The notes: a model not told the origin generated them from the letters alone. Numbered from the stretch's first letter, positions 51,084-60,035 are shown. The stretch: DNA of 64,000 bases from Hyposmocoma kahamanoa (GCF_003589595.1 NW_020653993.1:9225990-9289989); one strand, 5' to 3'. Numbers and translations: made by a program.

Positions 51084-51755
51084 ATACACTCATGGGCCCA
51101 TGCTAGGGTAACCCTGCATCGCGGGTGCCGTGGTCACACACATCTTTCTTCTTCTTGGGGTGCTATCTCCTATCGGAGGTCGAATATCATTGTGGCAATT
51201 TGAGTCCGTGAAATTGCGGCTTGGAACAGTTACGTGGTACTTACGTTGAACCACTCTGCAAGATTTTGAAACCATGTGGTTTTTCTACGACCACGTCTTC
51301 TGCCTGGATTTTTACCGGCAGAATGAGCCGCAGTAGGGAGTATTTATTACTCCGTATGATGTGGCCGAAGCACAGCTTCTTCTTTTTTACTGTTTTTAAA
51401 AGCTCCAAGCCTTTGTGCATCCACCGCAATACGTTGTCATTGGTGACTCTATCCGTCCACGATATTTTCAAAATTCTCCGATAAACCCATATTTCGAAGG
51501 CTTCTAACCATTTAAATAATGTCTGAGTTAGTGTCCATGATTTTACTCCGTACAAAAGAATTGAAAATATGTAGTACCGCACTAAACGGCGTCTTGTCGA
51601 TAGTTTGAGACTACGATTGGAAAGGAGTTGGCTCATTTTAATAAAAGCACTCTTGGCTTGCTCTATGCGACATCTAACTTGTATACTGTGATCTTCCTGG
51701 TCACACACATAGACAACCACAAATTACATCCAAAATCACGGGAGTAATATAATGC
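51084..51755 (-). repeat. SINE-A, inverted, split by an RTE-like LINE
   Basis: 51084-51143 (ATGGGCCCATGCTAGGGTAA, GCATCGCGGGTGCCGTGGTC) and 51698-51755 (ACACACATAGACAACCACAA, ATCCAAAATCACGGGAG) are the two parts of one inverted SINE-A 3' body. TGGTCACACACAT is present on both sides of the insert. Confidence 0.9.
51144..51697 (-). pseudogene. RTE-like LINE ORF C-terminus, 5'-truncated insertion
   Basis: The minus strand has a long open frame reading RCRIEQAKSAFIKMSQLLSN, RSLKLSTRRRLVRYYIFSIL, LYGVKSWTLTQTLFKWLEAF, EIWVYRRILKISWTDRVTND, NVLRWMHKGLELLKTVKKKK, then LCFGHIIRSNKYSLLRLILP. This is the C-terminal part of endonuclease-reverse-transcriptase proteins of the RTE/pol-like type. The frame at its start runs on from SINE sequence and is chimeric. 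TGGTCACACACAT flanks both sides (51131-51143 and 51698-51710), a 13-bp target duplication. The 3' end carries an (AAG)-rich tail at 51144-51156. Only ~554 bp were inserted. Confidence 0.93.
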
Positions 51756-51814
51756 ACACACACGCACACATGTATCCAAATCACACACACCCAAACACAC
51801 TCGCGCGCACACAA

Positions 51815-51851
<37 letters not shown>

Positions 51852-51885
51852 TTCCAAATTACACACACACACACACAGCGCGTGC
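51756..51885. repeat. (CA)n microsatellite region
   Basis: Three CA-rich runs: 51759-51800 interspersed, a long pure run at about 51817-51846, and 51860-51877. Open frames across it encode Val/Cys repeats and are not genes. Confidence 0.9.
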
Positions 51886-52185
51886 ACATAAAAGAATTAT
51901 CTCGAAGGTTTTTCTGTTACCGTAACTTATTTATTTATTTATTTTTTCTCTCATACATATAATTTGTGGTTGGTATATGTATACTTAGTAACATATGTTT
52001 CATTTGCAAGGGTTGGGGCCTGGTGACTTGTAGCACAGGTGTTAAGCCTATAGCAAGCACCAGCTCCTACAAAATACTGTTCTAAAATTACTAAGATTGT
52101 TTATGTACTTCTTATTTGTTGTTGTATTTTGTGGAGAAATAAAAAGTATTATTGTATATATTATATATAGTAATAAAGGTGGGTC
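51886..52185. other. No recognisable feature
   Basis: AT-rich spacer with a short TTTA run; nothing supported. Confidence 0.45.
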
Positions 52186-52250
52186 ATGGAAATATTTCTC
52201 GGGAATCGAACCCGGGCAGAGGGCGTCGCGTTCGGCCACGAAAGCCAGTC
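52186..52250 (-). repeat. SINE-A head scrap, inverted
   Basis: AAATATTTCTCGGGAATCGA, ACCCGGGCAGAGGGCGTCGC and GTTCGGCCACGAAAG are the inverse of box B, the arm and box A. The rest is absent. Confidence 0.75.
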
Positions 52251-52380
52251 AAATATGTTATCAGTATGTTGTTGATCAGTAGTAATATGATCATTTAATT
52301 TTTTGTCACAACCTGTTCATGCCACACCACCTAAAATAAATATTCGCTAAAATAAAAATTGGTAGCCTTAGGTTTGACCT
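52251..52380. other. No recognisable feature
   Basis: Short spacer; nothing supported. Confidence 0.4.
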
Positions 52381-52622
52381 ATTGCCTCTCAAGCAGAAGG
52401 TCGTGGGTTCGAATCCAGCCTCGCACCTCTGAGTTTGTCGGAATTTATGTGCGAAATTTAATTTGAAATTTACCATGAGTTTTTTGGTGCAGGAAAGTCA
52501 ACGTGATGAAAACCGGCACTACAAGAAGGTTCAAAACACTCTGAAAAAGTGTGAAATCCCCAAATCTAGTACTATGGCCTAACTACATCGCCTGAGAGGA
52601 GAATGTGTTGATGATGATCATA
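52381..52622 (+). repeat. Rep-M, best copy
   Basis: GCCTCTCAAGCAGAAGGTCG, TGGGTTCGAATCCAGCC (box-B-like), CACCTCTGAGTTTGTCGGAA, TTTATGTGCGAAATTTAATT, TTTTTTGGTGCAGGAAAGTC, GAAAACCGGCACTACAAGAA, GTGTGAAATCCCCAAATCTA, TATGGCCTAACTACATCGCC, TGAGAGGAGAATGTGTTGAT with a GATGAT tail. This is a tRNA-like SINE of ~240 bp. Confidence 0.8.
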
Positions 52623-53164
52623 ATAAAAATAAATGCACCATACAAAATTCGGATTACCATTGACAATTATATTATACTTAAAATCATTTTGAAAAAAAAA
52701 GCAGAAAAAAACTAAAAAAGCAGAACTGACTCCTTGTCCCGGGATAAAGATTTGTATAGCATAGAAAGAAAGAAAGAATATAAATTTATTTAGCACAAAC
52801 ATATATGTTACAAGTACAATATGATTTTATGCTTTTCGTGCATTGCACTGAAAAGGGCCCAACTCAGCAAATACTGCGACGGAGCCACTGCGCTGGTTTT
52901 CAATGGACCCTTTTTAAGCGGCCGATTTAAAAATAAAAATTACAAATAAAATTAAAAGAAAATAAAAAATTGTGGACGCGCATTAAAATAGGTACAACAT
53001 ATAAATAAATCAATTAGATCATAAAAATAAAATTGTCACTATGTCTTTATGTATATTATGTTTATTTTTGCGTTATACAAATAAAATTTTTCCAAGCGTA
53101 TTTTGCAGTATTAAAATGTGCTCTCTGAGTTTAATTTTGAAAGTATAAACAGATTATATAGATA
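52623..53164. other. Unannotated; probable inverted LINE 3' UTR at 52755-52925
   Basis: AAAGAAAGAAAGAATATAAA followed by TTTATTTAGCACAAACATAT, then a GC-richer GCCCAACTCAGCAAATACTG ... GACGGAGCCACTGCGCTGG, looks like a LINE 3' terminus on the minus strand. No coding part identified. Confidence 0.4.
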
Positions 53165-53275
53165 CATTTATTTTCTCGTGAGTTTGGGTGTCATTTGTGA
53201 TTGTCTATGTACGTGTCCATGGCACCCGCGATACAGGGTTTCCCTAGTGCGGGTCTACGAGTGTGTACGTCAAAC
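53165..53275 (+). repeat. SINE-A, headless copy
   Basis: It starts at CATTTATTTTCTCGTGAGTT, then GGGTGTCATTTGTGATTGTC, CATGGCACCCGCGATACAGG and TAGTGCGGGTCTACGAGTGT. It is truncated at nearly the same point as the copy at 20148. Confidence 0.88.
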
Positions 53276-54157
53276 AAAAAAAAGATATTATGTTAGTACC
53301 ATCCGTGACTTGACGTTTCAAAAATTACCTAATTTGAACTTCTTTGCAGTCAGTCAGCGTCGAGCAAATTTAGAAAAATATCGTCATGTGTATTTAGAAA
53401 ACACGATATTAAATTAAATAAAACACAAGAATCTTTAACCGTCAGTCTTTTTCAAGATATATTTTAATTATTTTTCTGATCATGCTAATAAATAACAGTT
53501 ACTAATTGAATATAGAGATTGTAAATTACTCTAGTCATAGATTATATGTGCAGATACGACACATTGTAATTAATAGATTCAGGTTTTACTTTGTGGAAGT
53601 CCATGTTAATAAAAATCGAAGTAAATTAATTCGCTCTCGGGTTCGCGGAGTAGCAATTTAATTTACTCCCATTTTTGTTAACGAACATTGTAGGCAGTAA
53701 AGTCAAATTACCCGTTTTACATTTCCTTTTTTCTGTTTATATTATTTATGTTATATAGAAGATAAACAGTAATTTTTTACTACACTGATTTTGTAGCTAA
53801 AAACAGCAATAGATACTTGTAAACACTTGTGTGTATAAACAGTGTAATACCGTGGATAAATCTAAACCCCTGTCGTCCTAAAAGTTGGTTAAAAATATGC
53901 TTACCATTGTTCCGCTCTCTCTATATCTCAACTTGTCGCTTTTTCGTGGCCATAACCGCACATGGATGTAAAGTATAAGTGTTATAACTAGCACCGTAGG
54001 CGAAAGTAAGTGGGGCGATTCATTTTGTTTATTATTTCGGGCGGAACCTGCGGTCACCTATGTAGAGCTAATCAAGGGACAGAATATAAATTTAAGAAAA
54101 TATCGAGTTCTTAGTTTTTGGCGATTATTATACATTGGAAATGAACCATGAACCCTT
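53276..54157. other. No recognisable gene
   Basis: AT-rich sequence. 54098-54150 (AATATCGAGTTCTTAGTTTT, GGCGATTATTATACATTGGA) is a Rep-P scrap. Confidence 0.45.
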
Positions 54158-54262
54158 ACGCAAAGCCTACATTCAAACATGATTGGTTTCCAGATTCGAT
54201 TGGTCCTCTGTGAGGTTTGAGGGGTTACAAAACCCACGATGTATTTTACAATTACTTTGAAT
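54158..54262. repeat. Direct repeat, left copy
   Basis: TTACGCAAAGCCTACATTCA, TTGGTTTCCAGATTCGATTG, GTCCTCTGTGAGGTTTGAGG, GGTTACAAAACCCACGATGT, ATTTTACAATTACT. The same 105 bp recur in the same sense at 55205-55312. Confidence 0.8.
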
Positions 54263-54639
54263 AAAATGAAATGTCAATAGTAAACAATTTTGACTAATTT
54301 CACAGGTTTTTGATATCGAACGATATGATAATTGGGGGCGACTCTAATTTGTCTATGAATTAAATAAAAACTACGGTTGTGTGATATGCGCGATAAAAGT
54401 TTTTATTTGCCACCATTGCGTTAGTCTTAACATACGGTTCCTGACCACATCGCAGAGAGCTTATAATATGTGTGTAGATAAAGCAGTGTATGTAACTATA
54501 CATAATTAAGCATTAAAACACTCGTGTGATGTTTTTATGAAATTCGCCTGTCAGCTTGTTTCATAAACCCACACTCGTGCTTATTAAAGCATTAACAGTC
54601 ATATAAACTACTATTATAATCCAATTTACTATTTTATGA
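54263..54639. other. No recognisable feature
   Basis: AT-rich spacer; nothing supported. Confidence 0.45.
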
Positions 54640-55115
54640 CTTTTTGCTGGGTGCTTCTGCACGATCAAACAAATTAAATTAAATGGGCTATTACAAGCGT
54701 CAGAAAGCCAAAAAGCTATTTATTTTAAAATATTTTTTTTATTATTTATTTATTGACACAGGCTATAGAGTCATTAGCTTACGAAGATAACGCAATAGAT
54801 ATAATTATATACTAAGAATTAATTCATGTAAAAAATAATATTTTTTAAATTATTTATATACTGAGCATTGGCTTTACAGCCATCAGCTTAAACAGCTAAC
54901 GAATAATATTAAGAAATTATATCTTAACAATATTTAAACTAATGATCTTATTTACGATTTAAACTAAAAAAAGACTTTTTATGTGAAAACTGTGTGTACA
55001 GGGTCAAGAGCACGTCAAGCTTGACACTAAAGGCTTAATTGGGCCGCTAATAAGGCCGCTTGCAATAAGGACGGTCCAAAATCCAGTGTCAAGTTTGATG
55101 TGCTCTTGAGTTAAA
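54640..55115. repeat. Rep-Q copy 1 (uninterrupted reference copy)
   Basis: CTATTTTATGACTTTTTGCT, AAGCGTCAGAAAGCCAAAAA, GACACAGGCTATAGAGTCAT, TTATATACTAAGAATTAATT, TGAGCATTGGCTTTACAGCC, then the hairpin GGTCAAGAGCAC ... AAGCTTGACACT with inverse AGTGTCAAGTTTGATGTGCT. It corresponds segment by segment to 58796-60035, but without that copy's three insertions. Confidence 0.9.
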
Positions 55116-55204
55116 TAGGCATAAATATGTTTTGCCACCAGTGCCAATATGATATGACGAATGACATGTGTACCACGAAGACAACGATTTGTTGAAAGAC
55201 ATCT

Positions 55205-55312
55205 TCCCTAAATGTCCTTATGCAAAGTCTACATGCAAACTTAATTGGTTCCCAGATTCGATTGGTCTTCTGTGAAGTTTGAGGGGTTGCAAAATCCACG
55301 ATGTATTTTACA
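55205..55312. repeat. Direct repeat, right copy, next to the Penelope-like remnant
   Basis: TTATGCAAAGTCTACATGCA, TTGGTTCCCAGATTCGATTG, GTCTTCTGTGAAGTTTGAGG, GGTTGCAAAATCCACGATGT. About 88% like the left copy by eye. It directly follows the 3' end of the remnant on the minus strand. Confidence 0.8.
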
Positions 55313-55314
55313 AC

Positions 55315-55875
55315 TACTATTATTTAAACTTTCACGATTTTCGCACATTTATTAATTTTTAATTCGGGACTTAATCACGTATAAGACATATTTTAATTAC
55401 CTCGACGTTTCGGACTTATTGCAACGTCCATGGTCTCGAAGGGACTGAAGAGGCGAGTGTCAGCATCTTTTAGCTGTGCGAGTTTTTCTGGCTACCCGCA
55501 CTTGACCTTCATTATTTATTTGTGCACTAGGGTTCTCACTAGACCGACACATAATACTCACGACATCCGGCGACCTGTCAGGCGATACTTGATGTCGTCT
55601 ACATTTGCTAATAACTGAATCCCATGACGATGAAAGCTTAAAACCGTCTTCTCGGTTGAAATTACGGTATTTTTTTTTAATTTCAATAACTTCACGTACG
55701 ATTCTACTATAATGACGTTCTGTAGAAAGGATCTTGGGATTATGAAGCTCAATCCAGTGGTTTGGCCCTCGGCTATTGCAGACTTAAGCTGACGGTGGTT
55801 CTTAATAGCCACGATGTGTTCTCTAATTCTCTCCGCTATGGTGCGTTCTGTCTGCCCAATTTTTTACAACTGTTT
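55315..55875 (-). pseudogene. Penelope-like element: GIY-YIG C-terminal region and 3' end
   Basis: The minus strand reads IGQTERTIAERIREHIVAIK, NHRQLKSAIAE, then after a frameshift near 55770 NHWIELHNPKILSTERHYSR, IVREVIEIKKKYRNFNREDG, FKLSSSWDSVISKCRRHQVS. A short tail to TRTAKRC and stop follows at about 55450. IGQT...RI.EH and EAIEI.K...FNREDGY.L are hallmarks of the GIY-YIG endonuclease end of Penelope-like reverse transcriptases. The 3' UTR contains GACCATGGACGTTGCAATAA and GTCCGAAACGTCGAGGTAAT, a tail motif also found in Rep-P. It is 5'-truncated and frameshifted, so inactive. Confidence 0.85.
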
Positions 55876-56212
55876 TTCAAGTATACACACACATCGCTCT
55901 AGACCTAAATGTCAAAATTTCCTCCTAGTATCCTTTGATACTAGTTGCTGCTAACCTACTAGTCACTGGAGGCTTCAACGAATCAAACTAAAAGTTTGTT
56001 GGCGAGGACGTTCACCTGTAATTCCCAGATAACCAGGCTTGCAGATGTATCTTCCAACTATACTAAGACATGAGCTAAATTTGAATGGGACCAAGGGCCA
56101 GCGCAAACCGGCGAACGAGAAGGCACAGGACACTAAATGTATCAATCTTTATTTTTATTTACGCTATTCCAATTCAAATAAGGTATAAATTGCAATGTAC
56201 ATAATATATTTA
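55876..56212. other. No recognisable feature
   Basis: Contains TCCTTTGATACTAGTTGCTG and GCTAAATTTGAATGGGACCA (reminiscent of Rep-G) but nothing firm. Confidence 0.4.
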
Positions 56213-56411
56213 ACTGCCTCTGTGGCCGAACGGTTACCATGCCGGACTGCCACGCAGAGGTCCCAGGTTCGATTCCCGGGCCGGGAGAAATATTTGTATG
56301 GCCTACATTTATTTCTCTCGTGAGTTTGGGTGTAATTTGTGGTTGTCTATGTGTGTCCATGGCACCCGCGACACAGGGTTTCCCTAGTGCGGGGCTATGT
56401 TGAGTGTGTGC

Positions 56412-56473
<62 letters not shown>

Positions 56474-56475
56474 CG
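56213..56475 (+). repeat. SINE-A, full-length, with expanded (ATT) tail
   Basis: ACTGCCTCTGTGGCCGAACGG, CATGCCGGACTGCCACGCAG, CCCAGGTTCGATTCCCGGGC, AGTTTGGGTGTAATTTGTGG, TGTGTCCATGGCACCCGCGA, TTGAGTGTGTGCGTTATT. Boxes A and B are both consensus. The tail continues as about 20 ATT units to 56474, with a second shorter ATT run at 56508-56532. This is the copy closest to the inferred consensus. Confidence 0.95.
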
Positions 56476-56532
56476 TATTTATTTTAAACTCTCGCCTCTC
56501 CCAAGGCCTATTATTATTATTATTATTATTAT

Positions 56533-56719
56533 TTCAATCGCGGCGCATTTCTCTCCGTGTCTCGGAGCATTGAAATATATAAGAGTATACTTCTTCAAAC
56601 GAATAAAAAACAAGTAAACAGGACAAGCACGCACAGGTGCAGGTAATGGATTCAATTAGGCTATCGTTCTGCTGAAAATTTGACACATTTATTTTATAAA
56701 AAGTAAGTGAGCATTTGAC
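56533..56719. other. No recognisable feature
   Basis: Short spacer; nothing supported. Confidence 0.4.
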
Positions 56720-57062
56720 CTCCATTTCACCCGATAGAAAGTGACGATGAGGTCGAGGATGTAGCATGCACACCTAAATAATGCCTATTCACTCTCGCCT
56801 TGAAAAGATCCAAGTTATAGCGTTCGGGAAACAAATGTGCAGGCAGGGAATTCCACTGCCTAGACGCTCGCCATATAAATGTCAAAGCGAAACGCTTCGG
56901 GCGGAATCAAATTAAGCAATTCCATCGCACACTCTCCGTGATATATCCTGTAGAATACCGATAAGCTTGCAACTCTACGGCGGTGTTCAAGGCTCTGCAG
57001 CTTTGCCTCTACTAATTCCGAGTCACCTATAACCTCTTAGCACGCTTGTCTATTGAATCCAA
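56720..57062 (-). pseudogene. LINE-L C-terminus and 3' end, inverted, deleted
   Basis: TCCATTTCACCCGATAGAAA, ACCTAAATAATGCCTATTCA, CTCGCCTTGAAAAGATCCAA, CGCTCGCCATATAAATGTCA, GCGAAACGCTTCGGGCGGAA, CCTCTACTAATTCCGAGTCA. It follows the 33412 and 42312 copies but lacks the GGAATATCCA...GATGGAAAGG stretch. Confidence 0.82.
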
Positions 57063-57064
57063 GG

Positions 57065-57097
<33 letters not shown>

Positions 57098-57586
57098 CTT
57101 CCTATACAAGGATAAAAAAGTTGTCGTCTAATTCATTAAACCTCTCTTATTACGCCAAAGTTGCGAATTACGTATTAAATAAAATTAAATCTGCTTTGTC
57201 TAGTAGTTTTCGTAGCTCTACATCTACAACATTAATTAGACAGATAGAGAGCAAGTGACTGTTCGATTCCAGTCGGATTATCGCGTGTTATGCAATACAC
57301 CACCGATAGAAAGTCATGCTTTTCTGTATCATATAACCAATTTTTTCACTAAAATTCACAATTATTTTTTTGTTGCCAAACAACTTTTATTTGAATATTT
57401 TTTCACTTCGTCGTCTATACGCATAGCGGGGATAGTGTTTATAAATTTTGGAACGGCTTCAAATACTTAATTTCTTTGCCATTAATTAAAAAAAAATTGT
57501 TTATTGAATAACTTGATAAACAAAGGAATAACTAAAGACTAATCTAGAAGAATCCTATATTACAGGTAAAAAGTACTTATTATATA
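57063..57586. other. No gene; (TA) microsatellite at 57067-57097
   Basis: A pure TA run of about 15 units. The open frames at 57046-57470 start in it and show no coding signature. Confidence 0.5.
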
Positions 57587-57981
57587 GGTGGATATTTAGA
57601 ATAATAACGCATAGAATGATAGTTTCATGTCAAACGAACTGTCACAAGTGAGGCAAATATCAAACACATGTAGGCTAGTTTTAGTAGTAGGTTAATTTTC
57701 GGTTTTAGTGAATATTTATATAAAAATACAAGTTGAAACGCGTTACTTCCTTGTGGAATGTGATGTTAGTATCTATATTATGTTTGTCTGACGTATTTTT
57801 ACACTCATTTACCACACATTTCGTCATTTTTAGCCAAAATTCTTGAGTTGTTCGCGGTGCAAGTTGACCTTGAGCACTGACGGCCCGCCCGCTCGTGTAG
57901 GCCCTTTGGGCGCGCTTCAGTTTGCCTCACTTAACGTGTGCGGACTAGGTTTCTATGCGTTATTATTCTAAGGGTGGATAT
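57587..57981. mobile_element. TIR-S element with 9-bp target duplication
   Basis: The element 57596-57972 (377 bp) has termini TTAGAATAATAACGCATAGA and its exact inverse. GGTGGATAT stands at 57587-57595 and 57973-57981. GTGAGGCAAA and its inverse GTTTGCCTCAC are subterminal. The right third (about 57840-57940) is GC-rich. An 8-9-bp duplication points to a hAT- or Mutator-like non-autonomous element. No sister copy in the window. Confidence 0.9.
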
Positions 57982-58192
57982 ATGATTAAATTATAAACAA
58001 AAAATAATTAAACAATAAAATACAACTCATACACCTATACGCTTAAATTAGATATTTATTTCAGGATTTTGTCAATTAGGTCATGTATACGAATATGAAT
58101 TTAAAAAGAAAACTATGGCGCGAAAATTTACCTAGGACTATTTTTATGTAACATGTACTATTTTATTTATACACAGTCAAGTGGTCAATGGG
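57982..58192. other. No recognisable feature
   Basis: Short AT-rich spacer. Confidence 0.4.
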
Positions 58193-58686
58193 CATAGAGT
58201 ATAACCAGAAATAGAGACGAAATAAGGGCCATATATTCCTGGTAACACATTAGCGATACAGCTCTTATAAATATCAACTCCCGTTTGCACTGGAATGTAG
58301 ACAGGCCAACTACAGACCTGTGTGTACGTCTCCGTATATTCCCAAAAATATTCTGTATTTATTGTAATAAAGATAATATCTCTAACAATGCCGTGCTGTT
58401 GTATTTGGTGGTGTGGGAAAAACAGCAAAACATCTAAGTACAAAATAAACTGAATCACATTTCATCGGTAATTAAATATTAAATATGTAATTTTGCAATT
58501 TTCGTCCATTATAGCAAAGCTCAAGGTAACTGGTCGATTTGAAGTGAAACAATTGACGACACTCGTCAATAGTTTCGAACTCGGGCTAGCCAATCGGAGC
58601 GCAGTTGTCACAGTAATGATATGGCAGAATAGTTTTCAAACAAATTAAATGACATTTCGTCTCTATTTCTGGTTATATATTCGATG
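58193..58686. mobile_element. TIR-R copy 3, uninterrupted
   Basis: Left end CATAGAGTATAACCAGAAAT, right end inverse of CATCGAATATATAACCAGAA. The interior (ACGTCTCCGTATATTCCCAA, GTAATAAAGATAATATCTCT, TTTCATCGGTAATTAAATAT, GGCTAGCCAATCGGAGCGCA) aligns with both other copies. The target duplication is not clear (TCAATGGG against TCAGATGA). It serves as the empty-site reference for the SINE-A nested at 26150. Confidence 0.85.
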
Positions 58687-58918
58687 TCAGATGAGTAAAG
58701 CAGAGTGTATAAACTCGACTATTCAACATTCAAATTCTGCTACCTACTTAATAATAAAATTTATTGGTAAATAAATTAAATTTTTTATATTTACAATTTA
58801 CTATTTTATGTCTTTTTGCTGAGTGCTTCTGCCATAAATGATCAAACAAAATTATTAAAATGGGCTTTTTCAAGCGTCAGAAAGACAAAAAGCAATTTAA
58901 CTTGAAATGTTTTTAAAT

Positions 58919-59151
58919 ATCGAGTTCTTAGGTTTTCGCGATTGTTACACATAGGAACTGAAACTATTTTTCCGGTTTTAAATCGCGTATATTTGTTTTT
59001 TTTTCAAAGAAACCGACCGTGTTATAACTGGTTGAAGACTGTACCACCTCAGTCAACCGTGACCATGGGACCTGTAAAGGGCCCGAAACGTCGGTTTGTT
59101 TGAAAAAACAAATACACGCGATTTAAATCCGGAAAAATAGTTTCATTTCCT
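58919..59151. mobile_element. Rep-P foldback, Penelope-like tail, 12-bp target duplication
   Basis: ATGTTTTTAAAT occurs exactly at 58907-58918 and 59152-59163. Inside, arms of ~64 bp (58951-59017 and 59090-59153) are inverse to each other around GTTATAACTGGTTGAAGACT and GACCATGGGACCTGTAAAGG. The GACCATGG ... CCGAAACGTCGG segment echoes the 3' UTR of the Penelope-like remnant at 55315. This fits insertion of a Penelope-like 3' end with an inverted partner strand. Confidence 0.82.
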
Positions 59152-59247
59152 ATGTTTTTAAATAATTATTTTATTATTTATTTATAGACACAGGCTATAG
59201 AGTCATCAGCTTAAGAAGATAACGCAATATATATAATTATATACTAA

Positions 59248-59413
59248 GTGTCGTATTCGAGAACTCTACTCAATGCTCAAGTCAGGACTTGAGTATGATT
59301 TCAAGCACTAGAAATACGACCCTAATGGCAAGGACATGAGTATGATTTTCAGTGCTTGAAATTATACTCAAGTCCTGACTTGAGCATTGAGTAGAGTTCT
59401 GGAAAACGACCCC
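59248..59413. mobile_element. MITE-F copy 3, with empty-site partner
   Basis: Termini GTGTCGTATTCGAGAACTCT and the inverse of GGGGTCGTTTTCCAGAACTC enclose 166 bp. TAA (59245-59247) and TAT (59414-59416) flank it. Rep-Q copy 1 reads ATACTAAGAATTAATTC across the same site, which fits a 3-bp TWA duplication with one later change. Confidence 0.93.
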
Positions 59414-59556
59414 TATGTATTAATTCATGTAAAAAATAATATTTTTTAAATTATTTATATATTGAGCATTGGTTTTATAGCCATCAGCTTAAACAGGTAA
59501 CGAATAATATTAAGAAACTTAATTATATCGTAACAATACTTAAACTAAATGATCTT

Positions 59557-59865
59557 TATTGAATTGATATTCAATTCTTTTTTGTGAAATTACTCCACTA
59601 GTTTGTTATAATTATTAATACAAAGATCGAACACTCAGAAAAAATTCCTTCGATCCGGTCGGATTCGAACCGACGTCTTCTTGCATACCATGGCAGACGC
59701 TATACCAAGTAAGCCACGGAACGAACCAACGGACCTCACGAATTTTTCTACGTGCTTGCGTCGTGTCTTTGTATTTGGTTTTTCAACGACTTTTTAGTCG
59801 TAGCGCCATCTATGAGAAATCTATGAAAGATTTATCACCCAGTTAGTACCTTTACAGCTACCAGT
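59557..59865 (-). repeat. SINE-B, full-length, inverted, with 12-bp target duplication
   Basis: CTAAATGATCTT (59545-59556) and CTAAATGACCTT (59866-59877) flank 309 bp. On the minus strand the element runs AGACTGGTAGCTGTAAAGGT, GATGGCGCTACGACTAAAAA, GAGGTCCGTTGGTTCG, GTGGCTTACTTGG, GGTTCGAATCC, GGATCGAAGGAATTTTTTC, ending ATTGAATATCAATTCAAT. The duplication fixes the true 5' end ~150 bp upstream of box A. Confidence 0.93.
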
Positions 59866-60035
59866 CTAAATGACCTTATTTACGGCTTAAACTAAAAAAA
59901 TTACTTTTTGTGTAAAAGCTGTAAGTACAGGGTCAAGAGCACAAGCTTGACACTAAAATTCTCTAAAACTCTATGCCGCTTGCATTAAGGACGGTCCAAC
60001 GTCCAAAGTGTCAAGCTTGATGTGCTCCTATTTTA

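Larger units (their letters stand above)
58796..60035. repeat. Rep-Q copy 2 carrying three later insertions
   Basis: Four blocks (58796-58918, 59164-59247, 59417-59556, 59878-60035) match Rep-Q copy 1 in order. The last block includes the hairpin GGTCAAGAGCACAAGC ... GTCAAGCTTGATGTGCTC. Between them lie Rep-P, MITE-F and SINE-B, each with its own target duplication. Confidence 0.92.

Noticed and set aside
51663..51889. Two cysteine/valine-rich open frames
   Set aside because: They translate a (CA)n microsatellite and SINE-A sequence.
54158..55312. LTR retrotransposon (direct repeats 1 kb apart)
   Set aside because: No TG...CA ends, primer-binding site, polypurine tract or gag-pol frame between the repeats; the interior is Rep-Q.
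56339..56617. Open frame with a long tyrosine run
   Set aside because: The run is the (ATT) microsatellite of a SINE-A tail.
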